Assembly (NCBI GenBank): GCA_018364155.1
Contig: JAGZMM010000001.1
Coordinates: 720,156-784,155, forward strand
Direction of reading: 5' to 3'
DNA length: 64,000 nucleotides
Origin: Clostridiales bacterium
GTDB lineage: Bacteria > Bacillota > Clostridia > Oscillospirales > Acutalibacteraceae
The position numbers and the translations under genes were made by a program. The notes under the pieces were generated by a model. That model saw only the letters and a program-made list of their open reading frames with translations, searched no databases and was not told the DNA's origin. Every line of letters starts with the position of its first letter. The stretch's first letter is position 1. Below, in pieces: positions 53,401-60,375 of this stretch.

Positions 53401-54042
53401 TTATTTTGCCAAAACGTCTTTCAGGTACGCCGCCATTTCGTCGCACTTGCAGTTAGCAAAGAAATACTCCCCGAACCGCTCGCCGCTGATGGCTGCTTTC
53501 AGGAAATCCTGGTCGATGTTCTTGAGGATGGTCATCATGTCCTGATAGGTGATCTTCTTCACATCGTCGAGAATTCTCTTATTGCGCTGCTCGGGCACGG
53601 CACGCTCCTTGGGATAACCCTGGCCGCTCTCCCCTTCGAACAATTTCTCAAACACATACTGGAGGTTAAGCTCTGCGCCCCAGCCGAAACCCTTGGCGAA
53701 GGGCAGCGCGACCGCGTTGCCATCGTTAATCTGGGCAAACATATATGCATCCGACGGGTCCACAATCAGACCGCAGATCACATTCGGGAAGGAGTTGCAG
53801 GCGAGCATGGCGCCCGAACCGGTGCCGCAGCCGGTCACGATAAAGTCCGCCGCGCCGGAATTGATCAGGATACCGGCCAGCAGGCCCTCCTGCACATAGG
53901 TAAGCTGGGCCGCGTCGTCAGCGGTGTACATGCCGTAGTTGAACACCTGATGGCCCATGGGCTCCACGACGCCTTTGAGGGTGTTGTAAATCAGTTCGTT
54001 TTTCGCCGCCTGGCTGTTTTCATTGATCAGAGCAATTTTCAT
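53401..54042 (-). CDS. RpiB/LacA/LacB-family sugar-phosphate isomerase (long form)
   Basis: A 213-residue protein. MKIALINENSQAAKNELIYNTL and IVTGCGTGSGAMLACNSFPNVICGLIVDPSDAYMFAQINDGNAVAL match the RpiB fold, with the active-site cysteine in TGCGTGSG. It is about 65 residues longer than classical RpiB (C-terminal extension QDMMTILKNIDQDFLKAAISGERF...). It may interconvert aldose/ketose phosphates such as ribose-5-phosphate. It has a strong promoter and its own terminator; the fused isomerase/ligase gene lies upstream on the same strand. Confidence 0.85.
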   Translation of the reverse strand: MKIALINENSQAAKNELIYNTLKGVVEPMGHQVFNYGMYTADDAAQLTYVQEGLLAGILINSGAADFIVTGCGTGSGAMLACNSFPNVICGLIVDPSDAYMFAQINDGNAVALPFAKGFGWGAELNLQYVFEKLFEGESGQGYPKERAVPEQRNKRILDDVKKITYQDMMTILKNIDQDFLKAAISGERFGEYFFANCKCDEMAAYLKDVLAK

Positions 54043-54080
54043 CGCACTAGCCTCACTTTTCTATTTTTTCAATTGCTTTC

Positions 54081-54108
54081 ATTATAGTATAAATCCGCCG
54101 TTTGTCAA
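54081..54108 (-). promoter_or_regulatory. Promoter of the RpiB-type gene
   Basis: Minus-strand TTGACA (54103-54108), 16-bp spacer, TATAAT (54081-54086): full consensus boxes. Confidence 0.85.
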
Positions 54109-54262
54109 CCGAACCCGGCCGGAAAGGAACCAACATTTCGAATCAAAACCATACGAAGCCCGTCATACTAAAGTGCAAAAACCGTTTTCTCCAACAGCCG
54201 GAATTTTCCCGCCTATGGTTGGCTTTCTTCTCTCTACCCAACGCCTTTGTAAGAAGCATTTC

Positions 54263-54301
54263 GAAAGAGAAAGGGCGGTGTTTTGCCGCCCTTTCTCTTT
54301 C
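54263..54301 (-). terminator. Terminator after the isomerase/CoA-ligase fusion
   Basis: Perfect 16-bp inverted repeat GAAAGAGAAAGGGCGG with a 7-base loop directly after the stop at 54305. Confidence 0.88.
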
Positions 54302-54304
54302 TTT

Positions 54305-56836
54305 TTAAGCCGTTTCAATGCTTTCGTCCGCCTGAAGCTTGAGCTTCTTGACCGCGTCCTCGCGCATTTTGTACTTGAGAATTTTGCCCGCCGCATTCAT
54401 GGGGAAGCCGTCTACAAAGTCCACATAACGGGGGGTTTTGTGCTTGGCCATGTGGGAAGCTACGTATTCCTTAAGCTCGGCCTCGGTCATCTTCTCGCCC
54501 GTCTTGAGCACCACACAGGCCATGATTTCTTCGCCGTACTGCTTGTCTGGTACGCCGATGACCTGCACGTCGGACACCTTCGGATGGGTATAGATGAAGT
54601 CCTCGATCTCCTTGGGATAGATGTTCTCCCCGCCGCGGATGATCATGTCCTTAATGCGGCCGGTGATCTTATAGTTGCCGTTTTCATCCCGGCGAGCCAG
54701 ATCACCCGTGTGCAGCCAGCCGTTTTCGTCGATAGCGGCGGCAGTGGCGTTTGGCATCTTGTAGTAGCCTTTCATGATGTTGTAGCCCCTGGCTACGAAC
54801 TCCCCGTCCACATTGTCGGGCAGATCCTCCCCGGTTTCGGGGTCGACAATCTTGCATTCCACGCCGAACATAGCCCCTCCCACCGTATGCACCCGGTCTT
54901 CCAGGGAATCGGTGGTCTTGCTCATGGTACAACCGGGAGACGCCTCGGTCTGTCCATAGGTGATGCAGATTTCATCCATATGCATCTTTTCGATGACGTC
55001 CTGCATCACCTTGATCGGGCAGGGACTGCCCGCCATAATGCCGGTACGCATATGGCTGAAATCGGTCTTTTCAAAGTTTTCATGCTCGAGCATGGCAATG
55101 AACATAGTGGGAACACCATGGAAAGCGGTGATCTGCTCGCGGTTGATGCAGTCGAGTCCCTTGCGGGGCGAGAAAGCGGTGATGGGGCACATGGTGGTGC
55201 CGTGGGTCATAGAAGCGGTCATAGCCAGCACCATACCGAAGCAATGGAACATAGGCACCTGGATCATCATCTTATCGGCAGTGGACAGATCCATGCAGTC
55301 CCCGATGGCTTTGCCGTTGTTGACCACGTTATAATGGGTCAGCATGACGCCCTTGGGGAATCCGGTCGTACCGGAGGTATACTGCATGTTGCACACGTCG
55401 TGCTTGTCGATCATAGCAGCGCGGTGATAAACCTGCTCCAGCGGCACCTTTTCGGAAAGCTCCATGGCCTCCTGCCAGGTATAGCAGCCCTTCTGGCTGG
55501 AATCCACCGTGATGATGTTGCGCAAAAACGGCAGCCGACGCAGGTAGAGAGGCTTGCCCTTCTGGGCCGTTTCCAGCTCGGGGCAGAGCTCTTTGATGAT
55601 CTGCACGTAGTTTGAATCCTTGTAGCCGTCAATCATCACAAGCGTATGGGTGTCCGACTGGCGAAGCAGGTATTCCGCTTCATGAATTTTATAAGCCGTA
55701 TTTACTGTGACCAGAACCGCGCCGATTTTGGTAGTGGCCCAGAAGGTAATATACCACTGGGGAACGTTGGTAGCCCAAATGGCCACGTGGTCCCCGGGCT
55801 TTACGCCCATGGCGATCAGCGCGCGGGCGAAGGTGTCCACATCGTCGCGGAATTCCGAATAGGTGCGAGTATAGTCAAGCTCGGTATAGCGAAACGCATA
55901 CTGGTCTGGGAATTCCTCCACCATCCGGTCGAGAACCTGGGGGAAGGTTAAGTCGATCAAGTGCTCCTTAGGCCAGACATATTTGCCGGTTTTTCGATTG
56001 TTGTCCTGCAGGTGCGGGCGTACGTTTTCTCCTTCCAGGTACTGCTCCATAAAATGAGCGAACTGCGGGAATACAATGCCCGGGTTTTCCAGGTCCGGAG
56101 CATACCGCTTGACCCATTCGATGGTCACATACCCTTCAAAATTGATGGACCGCAACGCGCGGATAATCGCGTCCATGGGCAGGTCTCCTTCGCCCATCAT
56201 GCGGTAGCTCACCTTGCCGTCTAGCATTACCGAGTCTTTGATATGAGTATGCTTGATGTATGCGCCCAGGTTTTGCACCGTCTGCTCCGGGCTTTCCCCG
56301 GCAAAGCGATAAGGATGATGAATGTCCCACAGCGCCGCCACACGGTCGCTGCAAATCTGATCGAGCAGGCGGCACAGGCGGGTGGTATCGGCATAAACGC
56401 CGTTCGTTTCCACAAGCAGAGTAACATTCTTTTCCTCTGCATAAGGGACCAGGCGCTTGAGCGCCGCGAGCACGGCCTCGTCGTCCACCTCGTCCACTGG
56501 GGCGGCGGTCAGGTCGCCGAGCACCCGGATGTACGGGGTACCAAGCCGGGCTGCCAAATCGATATACTGCCGGATTTCCCCAATGGTTTCCTCAATGCGG
56601 TCGGCAAAGCGCAGCGCGCAGCCAGAAGACAAGCAGGGAATTTCCAAATGCAGCTTTTCAAGCTGACGGGTGGTTTCCTCGATATTTTCCTTCAAAAAGG
56701 GCTTGGCTTTCACGGCGAAGATTTCCTCGCCCAGGCCTCGCACCTCGATACCGCGAAACCCGAAATCCTTTGCCATCGAATAAATGTCCGGCCAGTCAAA
56801 ATCCGGACAGCCGATTGTGGAAAATGCAAGTTTCAT
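54305..56836 (-). CDS. Fusion: TIM-barrel sugar-phosphate isomerase/epimerase + acyl-CoA synthetase
   Basis: An 843-residue two-domain protein. Residues 1-275: AP-endonuclease-2/xylose-isomerase-like TIM barrel, with metal ligands at Glu143 (VETN), Asp171 (WDIHH), His196/198 (HTHIKD) and Glu240 (TIEW). Residues 293-843: ANL adenylate-forming ligase with YTSGTTGFPKGVMLTH (486-501), YGQTEASPG, GWLHTGDL, GRIKDMIIRGGENIYPKEIE and the catalytic lysine at 818 (NAAGKILKYK). Both halves look catalytically intact and the frame is continuous with no break at the joint. The ligase resembles medium/long-chain fatty-acid CoA ligases. Pathway unknown; the neighbouring sugar-phosphate isomerase suggests sugar-acid or polyol catabolism. 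AAGGAG precedes the ATG. Confidence 0.88.
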   Translation of the reverse strand: MKLAFSTIGCPDFDWPDIYSMAKDFGFRGIEVRGLGEEIFAVKAKPFLKENIEETTRQLEKLHLEIPCLSSGCALRFADRIEETIGEIRQYIDLAARLGTPYIRVLGDLTAAPVDEVDDEAVLAALKRLVPYAEEKNVTLLVETNGVYADTTRLCRLLDQICSDRVAALWDIHHPYRFAGESPEQTVQNLGAYIKHTHIKDSVMLDGKVSYRMMGEGDLPMDAIIRALRSINFEGYVTIEWVKRYAPDLENPGIVFPQFAHFMEQYLEGENVRPHLQDNNRKTGKYVWPKEHLIDLTFPQVLDRMVEEFPDQYAFRYTELDYTRTYSEFRDDVDTFARALIAMGVKPGDHVAIWATNVPQWYITFWATTKIGAVLVTVNTAYKIHEAEYLLRQSDTHTLVMIDGYKDSNYVQIIKELCPELETAQKGKPLYLRRLPFLRNIITVDSSQKGCYTWQEAMELSEKVPLEQVYHRAAMIDKHDVCNMQYTSGTTGFPKGVMLTHYNVVNNGKAIGDCMDLSTADKMMIQVPMFHCFGMVLAMTASMTHGTTMCPITAFSPRKGLDCINREQITAFHGVPTMFIAMLEHENFEKTDFSHMRTGIMAGSPCPIKVMQDVIEKMHMDEICITYGQTEASPGCTMSKTTDSLEDRVHTVGGAMFGVECKIVDPETGEDLPDNVDGEFVARGYNIMKGYYKMPNATAAAIDENGWLHTGDLARRDENGNYKITGRIKDMIIRGGENIYPKEIEDFIYTHPKVSDVQVIGVPDKQYGEEIMACVVLKTGEKMTEAELKEYVASHMAKHKTPRYVDFVDGFPMNAAGKILKYKMREDAVKKLKLQADESIETA

Positions 56837-57010
56837 GATTATTCTCCTTCCAGGTAACACCTGATTCCTACGACAACAAAGAACGCCCCCATCTCCGTCA
56901 ATCAGCAAGAGAAAGAAGCGTGCTCGCTTTGCACCGGTTCGTTTACGCGGTGCGAAACCACCCGGGAATCCGTACATTTTTGGCACCGTCCGGGCAGATC
57001 ATTCGGAATC

Positions 57011-57039
57011 AGTATAGCATATTCTCCTTTTTTCGTAAA
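57011..57039 (-). promoter_or_regulatory. Promoter of the isomerase/CoA-ligase fusion
   Basis: Minus-strand TTTACG (57034-57039), 17-bp spacer, TATACT (57011-57016). It leaves a leader of about 170 nt in which I recognise no known riboswitch. Confidence 0.7.
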
Positions 57040-57144
57040 TCTTTTTGCCTCATTTGATTTCCACTTTCCGCAATCTATACAAAATGGTTCCGGTTTTCCC
57101 GTCGATTCAAACAATTTCGCAGGGGGAACATCCCATAGAAACAG

Positions 57145-57180
57145 CCCGGGCCCACAGTCCTTTCAGGCTGTGGGCCCGGG
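57145..57180 (-). terminator. Terminator of esterase copy A unit
   Basis: Perfect 13-bp inverted repeat CCCGGGCCCACAG with a 10-base loop. The surrounding sequence is homologous to the terminator region of copy B (60299-60333). Confidence 0.75.
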
Positions 57181-57189
57181 TCTTTCAAT

Positions 57190-57475
57190 TACACCGCCGC
57201 AAAACAGCGGCTTGCTGTTTGGTTACATGGTGAATTCCATCGGGGTGTTGATCTTCCTGACCTTCGCACAGGTCGCGGAAATCACCTTAGCTTCCACTTC
57301 CAGATCCGCCTCAGGCGCTACCGGAGTGTTAAGCTGCTATGAACTCTTCGCCTTCGCCCGCCGCCAGAACAGCCAGAATACGGCTGCCCTAAGCCGGGGC
57401 AAAGTGAAGGTCTTAGATCCGTCGGCATGGATGACCGGCGCATCACCGCCAGCCGCCGCCAATCGATTTCGCTTC
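57190..57475 (-). pseudogene. Relic of the Ig-like C-terminal tail of an esterase
   Basis: This stretch is recognisably homologous, in pieces, to 60340-60380 and 60594-60865, the end of the intact esterase copy B (shared runs include GTGAATTCCATCGGGGTG and GGATCCGTCGGCATGGAT-like sequence). It has lost about 215 bp in one place and smaller pieces elsewhere, and contains stops in all relevant frames. It lies downstream of the copy A stop, so copy A once had, or was inserted into, the same Ig-like tail. Confidence 0.8.
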
Positions 57476-57494
57476 CTGCGCATTTGTTATCAGC

Positions 57495-57927
57495 TTATCT
57501 TGCCTGTCTTTTCTTTCTGCTGTAGACAACGGTAGAAACCGCGCCGCCGAGAGATGCAAGCATCAAGATCATCCACAAAACGACCTGGCTGTTCTCGCCG
57601 GTCGGCGGGTTGGGCGTATCGGTGTCGGCATTGGCCTTCCAAACCGCTTCCAGGGTGATGTCGGATGTGATCGGGGTAGCAAAGTCGAACTTCTCGCCAT
57701 TGAGCGCCCAGTACTGGAAAGTAAAGCCTTCCTTCACCGGGATGGTGGCGGGCTCAGTAGCCGTCTTGCCGTCCGCTACGCCCTGGTAGAAATAAGTGCC
57801 AAGTTCATCCGTCGGGACAGAGCCGCGCGGGGTCTCTTCCTCTGCCTGGGCAACCACGTTGCTGCCGCCCATGGAATCGAAGGTCACGGTGCGCTCGGTC
57901 ACATCGTCGCTTCTGCCGGAGATATCC
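57495..57927 (-). pseudogene. Detached C-terminal part of esterase copy A: InlB-type repeat and wall-sorting signal
   Basis: Out of frame with the esterase, this segment encodes DISGRSDDVTERTVTFDSMGG, an InlB/Listeria-Bacteroides-type repeat (to about ITLEAVWKA), then the linker NADTDTPN, the sorting-like motif NPPTGEN, a hydrophobic helix (VVLWMILMLASLGGAVSTVV) and the basic tail SRKKRQAR. That is the layout of a sortase-anchored protein. The sequence before it is shared with copy B almost unchanged; the sorting part is not in copy B. No separate ribosome site is seen, so it is likely translated only if the frameshift is corrected. Confidence 0.8.
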
Positions 57928-59823
57928 CGGACGGATGGTGATACCCACCTTGTGCACCGCGTCGTTATCGGTTACTTCGATGTCACAGGGCACGCCGTTG
58001 AGGGTGATGGAGTATTCCTTCGCAAGGGAAACGCGGGTCTTGAACAGCAGCACGTATCTGCCGTTGTTGCAGGGATTGCCGGTGTTCAGACGGGCCGTCT
58101 GGTCGTCACGTTCCACGTCGATGGTGGCGCCCCACAGGTCGGCAGGCGCATTCTCCAAAGTGAAATCGGAATTGATATCATCCAGAGAGACGACCTTGAT
58201 ATCGGTCCTAAATCCTGTTGCCGGATCGTCGCCCTCAAAGTAAGCGGTGACGTAATAGCTCTTATCCATGTCGGCCACGACGTTCTCAAACATAGCCTTG
58301 TTGCCAACCACTTCTTTGGTATCGGTCAGGACGCCGTCCACAAAGAGGCTGGCGTAGATCTTCTTGTTGGCCTCGTTGACCGCACGGATGGTAACCGGGA
58401 TATTGGAATTCTGGCCGTCCACAATATTTTTAACGCTGCGAAGTCCGGACACCTGATCGGGGGAACCCGGCGCACGGATGGTATCCCAAGAGGGATCGGG
58501 GGTATAGGGAACGGTTTTGAAATCCTTTTCCGCTTCGATGCCGCGGAAATTGTAGTCGCAGTATTCGATCAGGCTAGTAACATCGTCAGTAGCCATGAAA
58601 TGTCCGCCATCGCGGGTGCGAATACCAATCTTATCGCTGAGGCCCAGATAATCGTACACTCTGGATGCCTCGTAATAGCCCACATACATGGCCTCGTGGT
58701 TGCACCACCAGTCGTTGATGCCGAAGGTGAGCAGAGCAGCATTCGGGGCCAGGGCAGCGATCAGTTCATGATGATCGTAGGGCAGGTACTTGGGGTCGGA
58801 GAATTCCTTGGTAATCTCGTTATAATTGTCGCAGAACCAGTAGCCGAACCGGCCCTGCAGGTCGCGCATGATCTCGGTAGTCTCCGTGGGTTTGCCGGGC
58901 ATATGAGGAATCATATTGCCGGGAACCACTGTACCATCGTCAGAGGTGGAAGAATGCCCGGTCTCAGGCCAGGGCGGGATGGGATAGACGTTGTCTTCCA
59001 AATCAGAAGCAACCCGGTAGGTGCCCGCGCCGCCGGCACCGGAGGACGCCAGGTGGATAACACCAAAACGGCTGTCATAAAGGCCGGTCGCAAGGGCGGT
59101 CTTGCCATAGCGGGAAAGACCGCTGATCGCTGCTTTAGACGCATCGGCTTCGGCTACCGCACCCTTTTCCAGCACGTCAAGCACACGGCTGGCACCCCAC
59201 GACCAGGCGCAGATGGTGCCGACTTCGCTCTCTTCATAGGGATACAAATCGCCAAAGGCACCATCTTTGGTAGCGTTATCGGCGGCGACTTCGTCCGCGT
59301 TGAGGATGATAGCCACATATCCGGCCTGTGCGACCCGCTGCATCTCCTTAGCGCTGATGCTCCAGCCAAATGCAATAACCACCGGATAAGGACCGGCAAT
59401 CGCACTGCCCGCCACGGGCTTATAAACGGTAGCGGTGAAGGGACGGGCCGTTCTGCTGCCGTTCTTCACGTTGATGGTCAGTGTCGCGCTCTGGGTCTTG
59501 GTAGCGTCGTCCGCCGCCCAGTCACCCAGCGTATAGGAAAGTTCTTCGCCGGTGGTATCCGGCATAACGCCAAACTCATAGAACATAGCAAGCTGCTTGA
59601 TTTCTTCCGCTCTCTTGTTCCAATCTTCCGTACTGGTTACCTTGCTGCCGTCCAAAAACTGGAACGGATCCGGAAGGAATTCATCGTACACTTCCAAATC
59701 GGCAGGCTCCGGGAACGTGGTGGCCGGAGCGGCCGAAATGCTCATGGGCAGCGCCGCCAGCAGCATGGTACACGCCAGCAGGACCGAAATTAGCATCTTT
59801 ACACGGCTTTTGTACTTCTTCAT
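57805..59823 (-). CDS. Secreted CE15-like (glucuronoyl) esterase, copy A, frameshifted
   Basis: As read, 672 residues. Signal peptide 1-31 (MKKYKSRVKMLISVLLACT..., cut after SISA), alpha/beta-hydrolase domain with the nucleophile motif SGLSRYGK, SSGAGGAGTYR, YDHHELIAALAP and DGGHFM (His), then Ig-like parts. After VGITIR the frame changes and ends in about 40 unrelated residues (GYLRQKRRC...CPDG). The cause is a tandem CGGACGGA on the plus strand (57928-57935): removal of one 4-bp unit restores TIRDISGRSD and joins the wall-anchor region. Compared with copy B it has about 15 extra residues near 285 and 15 more before the break. AGAAGGAG precedes the ATG. Confidence 0.78.
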   Translation of the reverse strand: MKKYKSRVKMLISVLLACTMLLAALPMSISAAPATTFPEPADLEVYDEFLPDPFQFLDGSKVTSTEDWNKRAEEIKQLAMFYEFGVMPDTTGEELSYTLGDWAADDATKTQSATLTINVKNGSRTARPFTATVYKPVAGSAIAGPYPVVIAFGWSISAKEMQRVAQAGYVAIILNADEVAADNATKDGAFGDLYPYEESEVGTICAWSWGASRVLDVLEKGAVAEADASKAAISGLSRYGKTALATGLYDSRFGVIHLASSGAGGAGTYRVASDLEDNVYPIPPWPETGHSSTSDDGTVVPGNMIPHMPGKPTETTEIMRDLQGRFGYWFCDNYNEITKEFSDPKYLPYDHHELIAALAPNAALLTFGINDWWCNHEAMYVGYYEASRVYDYLGLSDKIGIRTRDGGHFMATDDVTSLIEYCDYNFRGIEAEKDFKTVPYTPDPSWDTIRAPGSPDQVSGLRSVKNIVDGQNSNIPVTIRAVNEANKKIYASLFVDGVLTDTKEVVGNKAMFENVVADMDKSYYVTAYFEGDDPATGFRTDIKVVSLDDINSDFTLENAPADLWGATIDVERDDQTARLNTGNPCNNGRYVLLFKTRVSLAKEYSITLNGVPCDIEVTDNDAVHKVGITIRPGYLRQKRRCDRAHRDLRFHGRQQRGCPGRGRDPARLCPDG

Positions 59824-60290
59824 CTTTCGTTCTCCTTCTTTCTTCCTAAAAGTGAATCCTCTATAGACGATAACCCGTTAGTAATTTCCTTCCCCCTTTC
59901 CTAGCAACTGCATCGGTAAATGATGTGCGTGCATCGGTTTACCTCAAACGAGTGATTTCATCCGCCGATGAATAAAATTTTTATCGATCCGGCACAACAT
60001 GATCACTTTCTGCGAACAGGCGCACATCATTTGTAAATTCATTTTATCATATTTATGGAAGCAGTATATTGCAATTAAGGTTCACAATATTGCAAATATA
60101 GCGATTATTATTCATATTTTCTATAGTTCTATCTAAAATATGAATTTTTTATTTGATAATTTGATTTTTATCCATTTATTTCTATTATCCATTGTCATCT
60201 ACGCTAAATTTTATAAATAATAAAATATATAACTACACACTTTTTATATCTGCAGGCTACCTTATGCAAACGTATCCCTTTGTTCATATA
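59824..60290 (-). promoter_or_regulatory. AT-rich regulatory region of esterase copy A
   Basis: No gene. It holds TTGCAAT (60069-60075) and ATTGCAA (60089-60095), a 27-bp inverted-repeat motif repeated before copy B; a perfect 12-bp inverted repeat AAATGATGTGCG (59918-59929) / CGCACATCATTT (60021-60032); and two TGCATCGGT direct repeats 21 bp apart (59909, 59930). I cannot pick a convincing -35/-10 pair. Confidence 0.55.
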
Positions 60291-60298
60291 GAAACAGA

Positions 60299-60333
60299 CC
60301 GAGCCCACGGTCTGTTTCAGACCATGGGCTCGG
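60299..60333 (-). terminator. Terminator of esterase copy B
   Basis: Inverted repeat CCGAGCCCACGGTCT/AGACCATGGGCTCGG (14 of 15) with a 5-base loop, 43 bp after the stop at 60376. Confidence 0.85.
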
Positions 60334-60375
60334 TTGCTTCAATGATACCGCCGCAAAACAGCGGCTACTGTTTGG

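Noticed and set aside
56902..57114. A 70-codon minus-strand frame with two CxxC pairs
   Set aside because: It runs across the TTTACG-17-TATACT promoter of the fusion gene and has no ribosome site; the cysteines are probably chance.
57796..59793. A 665-codon plus-strand frame opposite esterase copy A, and similar long frames opposite copy B
   Set aside because: They are antisense to clear secreted esterases with signal peptides and ribosome sites; long antisense frames are expected in GC-rich codons.
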